NCBI RefSeq assembly: GCF_003261055.1
Contig: NZ_CP030073.1
Location: 3,038,001 to 3,102,000 of the forward strand
From: Streptomyces cadmiisoli
GTDB lineage: Bacteria; Actinomycetota; Actinomycetes; Streptomycetales; Streptomycetaceae
Length of the DNA stretch: 64,000 bases
Reading direction: 5' to 3'
Under the pieces are notes generated by a model. The model was not told the origin of the DNA and searched no databases. It was given only the letters and a program-made list of their open reading frames with translations. A program made the translations under genes and the position numbers. Below, piece by piece: positions 49,804 to 61,440 of the stretch. Position 1 is the first letter of the stretch; every line of letters begins with the position of its first letter.

Positions 49804-49856
49804 CGGTCCGCCCCTTCGCTCACTCGCGTCCGACGCTTGCTCGTCGCACACGCCTC

Positions 49857-49890
49857 GTCGTACTGGTCGTACGTGTCGTACTGGTCGTAC
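49857..49890. repeat. 16-bp direct repeat near EF-hand gene
   Basis: Two copies of GTCGTACTGGTCGTAC separated by 2 bp (49857-49872, 49875-49890), each partly palindromic (GTACnnnnGTAC-like). They lie ~55 bp upstream of the EF-hand start and could be protein-binding sites. Confidence 0.7.
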
Positions 49891-49904
49891 TGACGCAGGT
49901 CAGA

Positions 49905-50099
49905 CTAACGGGCCTCCCTCTCCTCCCATGCGGCGACCACCCACGCGAAGCCCTCGCGGTGCGCGGCCTCGGCGGCCACCGAGCGCGTCACCGGAAGCAG
50001 GCGCCCTCGTCGGACCGGTGCCGGACCCTGCGGACCCGCTGGTCCGGTGGGACGGGCCGGTTCGCCGACGGTGCGGAGCGAAGTGCCGCCGTCGATCAC
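49905..50099 (-). CDS. Small hypothetical protein (uncertain)
   Basis: 64 residues: VIDGGTSLRTVGEPARPTGP, a Pro/Gly/Arg stretch, then RSVAAEAAHREGFAWVVAAW and EEREAR. The end is helical and Ala/Glu-rich. Third positions are mostly G/C, the pattern of real genes, but the start lacks a ribosome-binding site and lies next to the divergent GNAT start. Function unknown. Confidence 0.45.
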   Translation of the reverse strand: MIDGGTSLRTVGEPARPTGPAGPQGPAPVRRGRLLPVTRSVAAEAAHREGFAWVVAAWEEREAR

Positions 50100-50155
50100 G
50101 TATGCGACTCTGGGCCTTCCAGTGGGTGGGGACACAAGGAGCCGGGGGCGCGCTC

Positions 50156-50794
50156 GTGGCGGAGACCTTGCGGGACGTTCTGGACGCGGCGGCGCGGGGC
50201 GTCTTCCCGCCGGCGGACGGCGGCACCACGATCGTGCCCCAGTACTCGCCGCGGGACGCCGGTGTCCTCGCCTTCACGGCCCACTCCGTCGTGTTCACGG
50301 ACGAGGACCCCGCCTGGGTGCGGGCCGCGCTGGCCGCCGTCGACTGCGACGCGCTCGCCGCGACCATGAACCCGGTGTTCCTGGCGGCCTTCATGGCGCG
50401 TACGGGCCGCGGGACGGACACGATCGACGTCCTGGCGGTGGGGCAGGCGCTCCCGGGCGAACCGTCCGTCGCCCTGACGCGGATCGCCGATCCGGGCCGT
50501 CCGCGGGTCGCCGGGTCGCTCCGGCGGCGCGACGAGGTGCGGGTGTGGGCGGCGGACGGCGGCCTGCTCGTGCTGGGGCGCGGGGTCGCCGGGCGGCTGG
50601 AGGCCGCGGTGGAGGTGGCGGAGCCGGTACGGGACCGGGGGCTGGGGCGTCTGCTGGCGACGGCGGCCCGGCAGTTGTCGGACGGCGAACCGGTGTGGGC
50701 CCAGGTCTCCGCCGGCAACGCCCGCAGCCTGCGCGCGTTCCAGGCGGCCGGTTACCGTCCGGTGGGATCGGAGGCGCTGTTCGTCCCCCGTTGA
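50156..50794 (+). CDS. GNAT-family N-acetyltransferase
   Basis: 212 residues. The GNAT acetyl-CoA loop is near the C-terminus: VAEPVRDRGLGRLLATAARQ, followed by VWAQVSAGNARSLRAFQAAG and YRPVGSEALF. The N-terminal half contains FPPADGGTTIVPQYSPRDAG and ALAVGQALPGEPSVAL-like segments unique to this group. GTG at 50156 has AAGGAG upstream at ~12 nt; the ATG at 50102 is the alternative. Acceptor unknown. Confidence 0.78.
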   Translation: MAETLRDVLDAAARGVFPPADGGTTIVPQYSPRDAGVLAFTAHSVVFTDEDPAWVRAALAAVDCDALAATMNPVFLAAFMARTGRGTDTIDVLAVGQALPGEPSVALTRIADPGRPRVAGSLRRRDEVRVWAADGGLLVLGRGVAGRLEAAVEVAEPVRDRGLGRLLATAARQLSDGEPVWAQVSAGNARSLRAFQAAGYRPVGSEALFVPR

Positions 50795-50807
50795 CGCGGT
50801 GCGCCGC

Positions 50808-51311
50808 TCAGCGGTCCGCGACCCGCATCTCGAACCAGGTCGTCTTGCCGCGCGGCAGCAGATCGACGCCCCAGCGGTCCGCGAGCTTGTCCACCAGGAA
50901 GAGGCCGCGGCCGCTGACGTCCATCTCCTGCACCGGCATCAGACAGGGCAGCCCGCGCGAGGGATCGCGGACCTCGACGCGGATCCAGCCGCGGCGGCGG
51001 CGCATGCGCAGTCCGAAGACCCGTGCACCGGTGTGGCGTACGGCGTTGCCGACGAGTTCCGAGACAAGTAAGACGGCGTCCTCGGTCATCTTCGGGGTCA
51101 GGCCCCACTGACGCAGGACCACCACCTGGGCCAGCCGGCGCGCCGTGGCCGCGGACTCCGGGCGGGACGGGAGCGGAACCTCCGCCTCGGTGGGATTGCC
51201 GAACAGTTCGAACGCCTGGATCGCCCGTTCGTCCTCGACCGCCGGTGACCAGCGCGCCGCCGTCGCACGGCCGCGTCCCTGCGGCTGTTCGATGCCCTCC
51301 AGCCCCGCCAT
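50808..51311 (-). CDS. HATPase_c anti-sigma regulatory-like protein
   Basis: 167 residues, cytoplasmic. GHKL/HATPase domain of the RsbW/SpoIIAB type: N-box LLVSELVGNAVRHTGARVFG, G1 box MDVSGRGLFLVDKLADRWG, with WIRVEVRDPSRGLP between. In Streptomyces such small ATPases act as serine kinases or anti-sigma factors with STAS partners; no STAS gene is next to it. ATG 51311 follows GGGGG; a longer frame to 51470 is possible. Confidence 0.82.
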   Translation of the reverse strand: MAGLEGIEQPQGRGRATAARWSPAVEDERAIQAFELFGNPTEAEVPLPSRPESAATARRLAQVVVLRQWGLTPKMTEDAVLLVSELVGNAVRHTGARVFGLRMRRRRGWIRVEVRDPSRGLPCLMPVQEMDVSGRGLFLVDKLADRWGVDLLPRGKTTWFEMRVADR

Positions 51312-51659
51312 GCCCCCATCATGGCCGCCCGGACGGGCCTCCGGGGCCGTTCCTGAGGAATACACCCCCCGGAACGATTCGTTCCGCACGATGCGCTCGA
51401 CATATGCCACTGGCGATTCGGGATCGTTCCCATCCCCTCCGACCTGCGAAGACGGGCCGCTTGTTGGCAATGGACCGGCTCCCTCGACAAGACAGGCTTA
51501 AGGTTGCGTTAAGGCTTCCATAAACCGCCCCGTCGAGGAACCCGAATCAGACATCGCGTCAATTGCAAGCGCTTCAGCCTGTTTTCTGTGGCGAGTTCGG
51601 GCGGACCCCGGCGGCGGCATCGGGGAACCGTCCGCCAACTCCGGGTAAAGACAGGGGAC
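51312..51659. other. Intergenic, 348 bp, no gene
   Basis: Between the HATPase gene and the enoyl-CoA hydratase (both minus). Contains an inverted pair CCTCGAC / GTCGAGG (51482-51538 span) flanking an AT-rich stretch with GCTTAAGG...GTTAAGG direct repeats (51495-51515), probably the HATPase promoter. No coding ORF supported. Confidence 0.4.
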
Positions 51660-52427
51660 TCAGAGGAACTTCGCCTTACCCGGCCCCTCCTCCACGAAGC
51701 TGCGCATCCCCCGCTCCCGGTCCTCCGTCGCGAACAGCCCGGCGAACCAGTTCCGTTCGACGGCGAGTCCGGTGTCGATGTCGGTCTCCAGACCGGTGTC
51801 GACGGACTCCTTCGCCGCCCGCAGCGCGAGTGCCGGGCCCTGCGCCAGCTTCGCCGCCCACGCGTGGGCCGTCTCGTACACCTCGGCCGCCGGCACCAGT
51901 CGGTCCACCAGGCCCAGCGCGAGTGCCTCCTCGGCCTTCACCATCCGGCCGGTGAAGATCAGGTCCTTGGCCTTGGACGGACCGATCAGCCGGGCCAGCC
52001 GCTGGGTGCCGCCCGCTCCGGGGATCAGGCCGAGCAGGATCTCGGGCTGGCCCAGCTTGGCGTCGTCGGCGGCGATGCGGTAGTCCGCGCACAGGGCGAG
52101 TTCGCAGCCGCCGCCGAGCGCGTAACCGGTGACGGCGGCGACGACCGGCTTGGGAATGCGCGCCACGGCGGTGAAGGAGTCCTGGAGGGCGCGGGCGCGC
52201 AGGACCATCGCGGTGTGGTCCATGTCCTGCATCTCCTTGATGTCCGCACCGGCCGCGAACACCTTCTCCCCGCCGTAGACGACGACGGCGCGCACGTCCT
52301 CGCGGCGTGTGGCCTCCTCGGCGAGTTCCTTGAGCCGGTTCTGCGTGGCGACGTCCAGGGCGTTCATCGGCGGGCGGTCGAGGCGGAGCGTGCCGACGCC
52401 TTCGGCGACTTCCAGATTCACGGTCAT
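51660..52427 (-). CDS. Enoyl-CoA hydratase/isomerase
   Basis: 255 residues, crotonase superfamily; hydrates trans-2-enoyl-CoA in beta-oxidation. Oxyanion loop VFAAGADIKEMQDMDHTAMV and catalytic blocks GYALGGGCELALCADYRIA and KLGQPEILLGLIPGAGGTQR, containing both Glu residues of hydratases. C-terminal VEEGPGKAKFL. Very typical length. Confidence 0.93.
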   Translation of the reverse strand: MTVNLEVAEGVGTLRLDRPPMNALDVATQNRLKELAEEATRREDVRAVVVYGGEKVFAAGADIKEMQDMDHTAMVLRARALQDSFTAVARIPKPVVAAVTGYALGGGCELALCADYRIAADDAKLGQPEILLGLIPGAGGTQRLARLIGPSKAKDLIFTGRMVKAEEALALGLVDRLVPAAEVYETAHAWAAKLAQGPALALRAAKESVDTGLETDIDTGLAVERNWFAGLFATEDRERGMRSFVEEGPGKAKFL

Positions 52428-52504
52428 GCAGGCAGGTTAACGGGCACTAACGGCATCGGCCCCGGTGCGGTACCTCACACCGGGGCCGTCGCGTCGCGCG
52501 GGAC

Positions 52505-53758
52505 TTACGCCTTCCACTTCTCCCACGACATGTTCCAGCCGTTGAGCCCGTTGTCCGGGTCGACGATCCGGTCGTTGGAGTTCTTCACGACCACGACGTC
52601 GCCGAGCAGGGAGTTGTCGAAGAACCACGCCGCCGGCGCGCCCTTGTCCCAGCCGCCGCGCACATCGCGCAGGCCGACGCAGCCGTGGCTGGCGTTGTAG
52701 TTGCCGAAGGCGCCGCCGGCCCAGTAGTTGCCGTGCAGGAAGGTGCCGGAGGTGGTCAGGCGCATGGCGTGCGGGACGTCCTTGATGTCGTACTCGCCGC
52801 CGTAGCCGACGGTCTCGCCGTTCATCCGGGTCACTTCCAGCTTCTCGCTGATGACCATCTGCCCGTTCCAGGTCTCCATGCCGCCCTTGCCGGTGGTGAC
52901 CGGGATGGTCTTCACGACCTTGCCGTCCCGTGTGACCTTCATCGTGAGCTTCTTGGCGTCGACGACGGACACCTGGCTGCGGCCGATGGTGAAGGAGACG
53001 GTCTTGGCCTGCTCGCCGTAGACACCGGGGCGGCCCTCGACGCCGTCGAGGTTGAGCCGGACGGTGACCTTCGTACCGGCCTTCCAGTACTTCTCCGGCC
53101 GGAAGTCGAGGCGGTCGTTGCCGAACCAGTGCCCCTCGACCTCGACGGCCGGCTCCGTCGTGATCTCGACGGCCTTCTCGACGTCGTCGGGCTTGGTGAT
53201 GCCCCGGGTGAAGTTCAGGGAGAAGGGCATTCCGACCCCGACCTTGGACCCGTCCTCGGGGGTGAAGTGCCCGGTGAACGTGTTCTTCGGGGTCAGCGTG
53301 GTGAAGTCGGAGTCCTCGGCGGCCTCACGGCCCGCGGAGTCCTCGGCGACCGCGTGCACCTGGTACTTGGTGGCGGCGGCCAGGTGGATGGACGGCTTCC
53401 AGGTGGCGCCGTCCTTGGATATCTCGCCGTCTATCTCATTGCCCTTGCCGTCCTTGACGACGACCTCGGTCAGCTTGCCCTCGGCGGCGGTGACCTTCAG
53501 GGCCCCGCTGGTGTCCACGGACTTGGCGCCGTCCTTCGGCGCTATCGTGACGGCCGCCTCCGACTGCTTGCTCTGAGCCGAGGCGGCCGGCTTGCCCTTG
53601 CCGTCGCCGGAGCCCGCTCCGCCCGTCCCCGAGTCCGAGCCGCCGCCGCACGCCGTCACGGCCAGCAGCGCCGCCCCGGCGATCACCGCCGGCAGCCGTC
53701 CGCGTCCGCGCCTCGCGCGCGCGTCAACCGACGCCCCCGATATCGGTCGCACCTTCAA
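52505..53758 (-). CDS. Lipoprotein L,D-transpeptidase (YkuD), first copy
   Basis: 417 residues. Forms 3-3 peptidoglycan cross-links outside the membrane. Signal peptide with lipobox LLAVTAC; two Ig-like domains; YkuD domain with YDIKDVPHAMRLTTSGTFLH, GNYW and the catalytic SHGCVGLRDVRGG. The TTG start at 53758 has GGGGAGA at 5 nt; GTG 53752 is the alternative. About 190 bp downstream of a paralogue; the two are probably an old duplication. Confidence 0.93.
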   Translation of the reverse strand: MKVRPISGASVDARARRGRGRLPAVIAGAALLAVTACGGGSDSGTGGAGSGDGKGKPAASAQSKQSEAAVTIAPKDGAKSVDTSGALKVTAAEGKLTEVVVKDGKGNEIDGEISKDGATWKPSIHLAAATKYQVHAVAEDSAGREAAEDSDFTTLTPKNTFTGHFTPEDGSKVGVGMPFSLNFTRGITKPDDVEKAVEITTEPAVEVEGHWFGNDRLDFRPEKYWKAGTKVTVRLNLDGVEGRPGVYGEQAKTVSFTIGRSQVSVVDAKKLTMKVTRDGKVVKTIPVTTGKGGMETWNGQMVISEKLEVTRMNGETVGYGGEYDIKDVPHAMRLTTSGTFLHGNYWAGGAFGNYNASHGCVGLRDVRGGWDKGAPAAWFFDNSLLGDVVVVKNSNDRIVDPDNGLNGWNMSWEKWKA

Positions 53759-53945
53759 GTTGTTCTCCCCTCAACGGGCCCCGGTCCGGCCCTCGCGCCG
53801 GCCCCGGCGGGCCCGCGTCCCCCGCGCGTCCCGCGCGCACGGCGCATATTAACCACATGACCAGGGCGGACGGCGCCGTGTGAATGTCACCGTTCCGTCC
53901 CAACATCGGCAGGCCACGCGGTCGCCAACCCGCCCCGCCGAGGGG

Positions 53946-55187
53946 TCACTTCACGGCACTGCCCGATTTCCACTCCTTCCATCCCATGTTCCAGCCGCCG
54001 AGCCCGTTGGCCGGGTCGACCGTCCTGTCCTTGCTGTTGACGACCTCGACGACGTCCCCGATGAGGCTGCGGTCGAAGAACCAGCCCGCCGGGGTCTCGG
54101 AGCTGCCGCCCTTCACGTCGCGCAGCCCGACACAGCCGTGGCTGACGTTCTTGCGGCCGAAGACATCGGCGGTCGACCAGTAGTTGCCGTGCAGGAAGGT
54201 GCCGGAGTCGGTCAGCCGCATCGCGTGCGGGACGTCGGGGATGTCGTACTCGCTCTTGCCGTCGGGCTTGCGGAAGCCGACGGTGGCGCCGTTCATCCGG
54301 GTCACCTCGTGCATCTCGGTGACGACCATCTTGCCGTTGTACGTCGTGGTCTTCGCCGCTCCGGCGCTGATCGGCACCGTGCCGAGCAGTTCGCCGTCCC
54401 GGTGCACGTCCATGGTGTGCGCGGCGGCGTCGACCAGGGAGACCTGGCTGCGGCCGACGGTGAAGGCGACCGTCTTGTACTGCTGCCCGTAGACACCGGG
54501 GGCGCCCTCCACGTCGCGCAGGCGGACGGCGACGGTGACCTCGGTGCCGGGCTGCCAGTACGCCTCGGGGCGGAAGTCGAGGCGGTTCTTGCCGAACCAG
54601 TGGGGGCGGATCTCCACGGCGGGTTCGGCGGACACCCGCAGGGCGCGCTCCACCGCGGCGCGGTCGGTGATCTCCCGGCTGAACCGGACCGAGACGATCA
54701 TGCCGGTGCCGACCGTGGAGCGGTTCTCCGGGGTGACGTACCCGATGAAGCGCTCCGCGGGGACGTACGTCGTGAACGTCGCGTGGCGTGCCGAGCGGCG
54801 GCCCTCGGCGTCCACGGCCACCGCGTCGACCGAGTACTCGGCGGCCAGGGCGAGCCGGTCCTCGCGAGGCTCCCAGCGCCGGCCGTCGGCGCTGATCCGG
54901 CCGGGCACCGCGCTCTCCTGGGCGTCCTGCGACTTGACCACCCGCACCGACTCCAGCCGCCCTTCGGGCACCCGTACGGAGAGCTTCTCCCCGGGGCGCA
55001 CCCCCTTGCCGCCGTGGGCGGGCGAGATGTCGATGACCTCCGCGGGTGCCGAGGGTCTGCCGGGCCCGCCGAGTCCGGCGATGCCGTCCGAAGTGCAGCC
55101 GGCGGCTCCCGCCAGCAGTCCGGCCCAAGCCAGTAGGGCGGCCAGTGCGGTCCCCGCGCGCCGTGCGCGCCGATGTACGTGCCTCAC
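53946..55187 (-). CDS. Lipoprotein L,D-transpeptidase (YkuD), second copy
   Basis: 413 residues, same layout as the downstream copy: lipobox LLAGAAGC, Ig-like domains, YkuD with YDIPDVPHAMRLTDSGTFLH, GNYW and catalytic SHGCVGLRDVKGG. Some loops differ (FRKPDGKSE insertion). The GTG at 55187 gives VRHVHRRARRAGTALAALLA, a good signal peptide; longer frames start in noise. Substrate preference of the two enzymes may differ. Confidence 0.93.
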   Translation of the reverse strand: MRHVHRRARRAGTALAALLAWAGLLAGAAGCTSDGIAGLGGPGRPSAPAEVIDISPAHGGKGVRPGEKLSVRVPEGRLESVRVVKSQDAQESAVPGRISADGRRWEPREDRLALAAEYSVDAVAVDAEGRRSARHATFTTYVPAERFIGYVTPENRSTVGTGMIVSVRFSREITDRAAVERALRVSAEPAVEIRPHWFGKNRLDFRPEAYWQPGTEVTVAVRLRDVEGAPGVYGQQYKTVAFTVGRSQVSLVDAAAHTMDVHRDGELLGTVPISAGAAKTTTYNGKMVVTEMHEVTRMNGATVGFRKPDGKSEYDIPDVPHAMRLTDSGTFLHGNYWSTADVFGRKNVSHGCVGLRDVKGGSSETPAGWFFDRSLIGDVVEVVNSKDRTVDPANGLGGWNMGWKEWKSGSAVK

Positions 55188-55341
55188 AACCGTGCCCAAC
55201 GACCGGGCCCGCCCTGGGGAAACGTGAGTGCGAGCCAAGCTCTGGGCAGAACAGTGGGGAGGACGACGGGACGGAGAGCCGCGGGAGGGACACCGCCGGC
55301 CGTTTTCGCACGTCGTTCCACGAGCCGTGGGAGGCTGACAG

Positions 55342-57606
<2,265 letters not shown>

Positions 57607-57756
57607 CCCACCGCGGCCGGGCGGGCGATCCGCCGCACGGAACCGGCCCGCACGCGAAGGCGCAGGTCGCGGGACCGAGCGGAGGACCGAGGGCCCGCGC
57701 AGGTCGGGTCAAAACTCGGTGGGCGATGTCAGTGGCGAACCGTAGGCTCGCTCCTG

Positions 57757-59544
57757 ATGCCCACAACACATGCCACCCCGCCCGAAGACCGCTCCACCGT
57801 ACGCTCGCTGCTGCGCCTGTGGCCCTACGTCCGGCCGGTGCGGGCGCGTCTGTTCACCGCCGCGTTCGTCGCGATACTCGCGTCCTGCGTGGGCCTGGTG
57901 ATCCCGCTCGTCCTGAAGTGGCTCGTGGACGGCCCCGTCGCCGACCGTGATCCGGCGGGCGTGTGGCTGGGGGCGCTGTACCTGCTGCTGCTCGGACTGG
58001 CCGAGGCACTGCTGTTCGGGCTGCGGCGGTGGCTGGTCGCGCGTCCGCTGGCGGGGGTCGAGGCGTCGATGCGGGCCGACCTGTACCGGCATCTGCAACG
58101 GCTGCCGGTGGCCTTCCACGACCGGTGGCCCTCGGGGCAGTTGCTGTCCCGCGGCACCACCGATCTGATGCTGGTGCGTATGTTCCTCGCCTTTCCACTG
58201 ACCTTCCTGCTGGTCAACGCCGTGACGATCCTCGTGGGCGTGATCATCATGCTGGCGCAGGACCTGACGCTGGGACTGGTGATCCTGGGGCCGGCGGTAC
58301 CGGTGATGGTCACCTGCCTGATCTTCGAGAAGCGGTACGCCGCGGTGGCACGGCGCGCGCAGGACCAGGTCGGCGATCTGACGACGGTCGTCGAGGAGAG
58401 CGTGCTCGGCATCCGGATCATCAAGGGGTTCGGGCGGCACCGCAGCCAGGCGCGGGCGTTCCGGGAGCTGTCACGGACACTGCGCGGCACGGAACTGCGC
58501 AAGGCGCGGCTGCTGGCGACGATCGTGGGCGTCATCGTGACGCTGCCGGAGGTGGCGATCGGGGCGGCACTGGTGCTCGGCGCGGTGCAGGTGGCCGACG
58601 GAACACTGTCGGCGGGCACGCTGGTTGCCTTCCTGTCCACGGCCCTCGCCCTGCGCTGGCCGGTCGACTCGATCGGCTTCCTGCTGGCGATGAGCCAGGA
58701 GGCCGCGACCGCCACGGAACGGTACTTCGAGGTGCTGGACGAGGCGGAGGAAGACGCGTCGCCCGGCGCGCGCGGGTCCGCGGCCGGCGACGGACTGCGG
58801 TTCCACGGCGTCACCTTCCGGTATCCCGACGCCCCCGAGGACTCCGCGCCCGTGCTGGAGGGCATCGACCTGCACGTGCGGCCCGGCGAGTCCATGGCCC
58901 TGGTCGGCGCCACCGGAAGCGGCAAGACCACACTGACCGCGCTGGTCCCCCGGCTGCACGAGGTGACCTCCGGGCGGATCACGCTCGACGGCACGGACAT
59001 CGCCGCGATGTCCCGGCAGGAGCTGCGCTCCAAGGTCGCCGTCGCCTTCGAGGAACCCACCCTGTTCTCGGCCAGCGTCGGGGAGAACGTCCTGATGGGC
59101 GCCCCCGACGGGGCCGGAACCGCCGAGCTGCACCGCGCCCTCGCCGTCGCCCAGGCGGAGTTCGCCCACGCGCTGCCCGAGGGGACGGACACCCAGGTCG
59201 GCGAGCAGGGCCTGAGCCTGTCCGGCGGTCAGCGGCAGCGGCTCGCGCTGGCCAGGGCGGTGGTGGGCAGACCCGGCTTCCTCGTCCTGGACGACCCGCT
59301 GTCCGCGCTGGACGTGCACACCGAGGCGGCCGTCGAGGCGGCGCTGCGGGACGTCCTCGCGGACACCACCGCCCTGATCGTGGCGCACCGCCCGTCGACG
59401 GTCCTGCTCGCCGACCGGGTCGCGCTGCTGTCCGGCGGCCGGATCACCGCCGTCGGCACGCACCACGAACTGCTGCACACGAACACGGAGTACGCCCATC
59501 TGATGTCGGGGGCGGACCGGACACGCCAGGAGGCAGCCCGATGA
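57757..59544 (+). CDS. ABC exporter half-transporter A (degenerate catalytic Glu)
   Basis: 595 residues: about six membrane helices (20-300) and an ATPase domain. Walker A GATGSGKTT (384-392), canonical signature LSGGQRQR (488-495) and Walker B VLDDPLSALD with Asp at 513 where the catalytic Glu is normal. This is the degenerate subunit of an asymmetric heterodimer. No clear ribosome-binding site; the -10-like TAGGCT ends 8 nt before the ATG, so a leaderless message is possible. Stop overlaps the next ATG (ATGA). Confidence 0.93.
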   Translation: MPTTHATPPEDRSTVRSLLRLWPYVRPVRARLFTAAFVAILASCVGLVIPLVLKWLVDGPVADRDPAGVWLGALYLLLLGLAEALLFGLRRWLVARPLAGVEASMRADLYRHLQRLPVAFHDRWPSGQLLSRGTTDLMLVRMFLAFPLTFLLVNAVTILVGVIIMLAQDLTLGLVILGPAVPVMVTCLIFEKRYAAVARRAQDQVGDLTTVVEESVLGIRIIKGFGRHRSQARAFRELSRTLRGTELRKARLLATIVGVIVTLPEVAIGAALVLGAVQVADGTLSAGTLVAFLSTALALRWPVDSIGFLLAMSQEAATATERYFEVLDEAEEDASPGARGSAAGDGLRFHGVTFRYPDAPEDSAPVLEGIDLHVRPGESMALVGATGSGKTTLTALVPRLHEVTSGRITLDGTDIAAMSRQELRSKVAVAFEEPTLFSASVGENVLMGAPDGAGTAELHRALAVAQAEFAHALPEGTDTQVGEQGLSLSGGQRQRLALARAVVGRPGFLVLDDPLSALDVHTEAAVEAALRDVLADTTALIVAHRPSTVLLADRVALLSGGRITAVGTHHELLHTNTEYAHLMSGADRTRQEAAR

Positions 59545-61397
59545 CCGCGTCCGCCACCTCCGCACCGGTCGCCGACGACCCGGAGGACGCACGGCACGGC
59601 AAGGCCGGCGACCCCTTCGACCAGGACGTCCTGCCGACACCGCCGGGCGCGACGGCCGCGCTGCTGCGCTCCCTGCTCGCGCCGATGAGGACCCGGGTCG
59701 TCCTGACCACGGTCCTGCTGCTGCTCCAGCAGGCGGCCGTACAGGCCGGCCCGCTGCTGGTGGCGTACGCCATCGACACCGCCGTCCCCGCGTTCCGCGA
59801 CAACGACCACGGACCGCTGTTCGCGGTGGGGGCCGGCTATCTGCTGTGCGCCCTGGCGTCCGGCGCGCTGCAGTACGCGTTCGTGGTCACCTCCGCCCGG
59901 GTCAGCCAGGACGTGCTGCTCGACCTGCGCGGCCGGATCTTCCGGCACGCCCAGGCACTGAGCGTCGACTTCCACGAGCGCTACACCTCGGGGCGGCTGA
60001 TCTCCCGCTCCACCACGGACGTCGAGTCGCTGCGCGAGCTGCTGGAGGAGGGCCTCCAGGAGCTGGTGATGGTCATCCTGTCCTGTGTGTACGTCGCGCT
60101 GATCCTGCTCTGGCTCGATCTCGGGCTCGGCGCGGTGGCGGTGGCGTCGTTCGGTCCGCTGTGGTGGCTCGTCCGGATCTACCGGCGGCGCGCCCGGCGG
60201 GTGTACGAGCTGCGGTCGACCGCCATCGCGGCGGTGATCGTGAAGTTCGTGGAGACGATGAACGGCATCCGGCCGGTGCGCGCCTTCCGCCGCGAGGCCG
60301 CCAACGACGCCGAGTTCCGCGTCCTGAACCGGCGGCACGAGCGGACCAACGGGGACGCGCTGCTGGAGATGGCCCGCTATGTCATCGGCTCGCGCGTGGT
60401 GGGCAACACGGCGGTCGCGCTGATCGTTCTGTGGGGCGCCCACCGGGTGGCGGACGGCACGCTGGCGCTGGGCGTGCTCGCGGCGGCGGTGCTGTACCTG
60501 CGGCGGATGTACGACCCGATCGACCGGTTCGGCATGTTCCTGAACTCGTACCAGTCGGCGGCGGCCTCCCTGGGGAAGATCGCCGGGCTGCTGGCCCAGA
60601 CGCCGTCGGTGCCGGAGCCCTCCAGCCCCGGCCGGCTCCCGGAGCCCGCCTCCGCCCACCCCGGCCGCGAGGTCGTCTTCGACGCGGTCCGGTTCGCCTA
60701 CCGCACCGGCGGCGAGGTGCTGCCCCGCTTCGACCTCACCGTCCCGGCGGGGCAGACGGTCGCGGTCGTCGGCACCACCGGCGCGGGCAAGTCGACCCTG
60801 GTCAAACTGCTCGCCCGCTTCTACGACCCGTCCGAGGGCCGGGTGCTGCTGGACGGGGTCGACCTGCGTGAGCTGGCCGTGCCCGAACTGCGGCGCGGGG
60901 TGGTGATGGTGACCCAGGAGGCGTTCCTGTTCTCCGGCACGGTCGCGGACAACATCGCTCTGGGCCGCCCGGACGCGAGCCGTGAGGAGATCGAGCGGGC
61001 CGCGCGGGCGATCGGCGCGCACGACTTCATCAGCGCGCTGCCCGAGGGCTACGACACGGACGTGCGCAAGCGGGGCGGCCGGATCTCGGCCGGCCAGCGC
61101 CAGCTCGTCGCCTTCGCACGGGCGTTGCTCGCCGACCCGGCGGTGCTGATCCTCGACGAGGCGACCAGTTCGCTGGACATCCCCGGTGAGCGGGCCGTGC
61201 AGCGGGCGATGGCGACGGTGCTGAAGGGGCGGACGGCCGTCGTCATCGCGCACCGGCTGTCCACGGTGGAGATCGCCGACCGGGTGCTGGTCATGGAGCA
61301 CGGCCGGATCGTCGAGGACGGCACCCCGGCCGAACTCATCGCGGGGACCGGCAGGTTCGCGGGCCTGCACAAGGCCTGGCAGGACAGCCTGGCGTGA
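59541..61397 (+). CDS. ABC exporter half-transporter B
   Basis: 618 residues, six-helix transmembrane domain (about 45-320) and ATPase. Walker [10 protein letters not shown] (411-419), variant signature ISAGQRQ (515-521) in place of LSGGQ, Walker [13 protein letters not shown] with catalytic Glu 540 and H-loop IAHRLSTVE. The complement of the previous subunit's defects, so A and B should pair. AGGAGG before the ATG. 43 bp gap before the next transporter gene. Confidence 0.94.
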   Translation: MTASATSAPVADDPEDARHGKAGDPFDQDVLPTPPGATAALLRSLLAPMRTRVVLTTVLLLLQQAAVQAGPLLVAYAIDTAVPAFRDNDHGPLFAVGAGYLLCALASGALQYAFVVTSARVSQDVLLDLRGRIFRHAQALSVDFHERYTSGRLISRSTTDVESLRELLEEGLQELVMVILSCVYVALILLWLDLGLGAVAVASFGPLWWLVRIYRRRARRVYELRSTAIAAVIVKFVETMNGIRPVRAFRREAANDAEFRVLNRRHERTNGDALLEMARYVIGSRVVGNTAVALIVLWGAHRVADGTLALGVLAAAVLYLRRMYDPIDRFGMFLNSYQSAAASLGKIAGLLAQTPSVPEPSSPGRLPEPASAHPGREVVFDAVRFAYRTGGEVLPRFDLTVPAGQTVAVVGTTGAGKSTLVKLLARFYDPSEGRVLLDGVDLRELAVPELRRGVVMVTQEAFLFSGTVADNIALGRPDASREEIERAARAIGAHDFISALPEGYDTDVRKRGGRISAGQRQLVAFARALLADPAVLILDEATSSLDIPGERAVQRAMATVLKGRTAVVIAHRLSTVEIADRVLVMEHGRIVEDGTPAELIAGTGRFAGLHKAWQDSLA

Positions 61398-61440
61398 CGG
61401 CGGACGACGGCGGCGGGCGGCGACGGAGGACGGGCGACGG

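Noticed and set aside
51567..51574. AAGCGCTT palindrome resembling a LacI-type operator
   Set aside because: Only 8 bp, no sugar genes nearby, and no LacI-family regulator in the window.
57963..59540. Upstream part of the long frame over exporter A
   Set aside because: The phase of exporter B continues open upstream, but exporter A has the real domains; B starts at ATG 59541 with AGGAGG.
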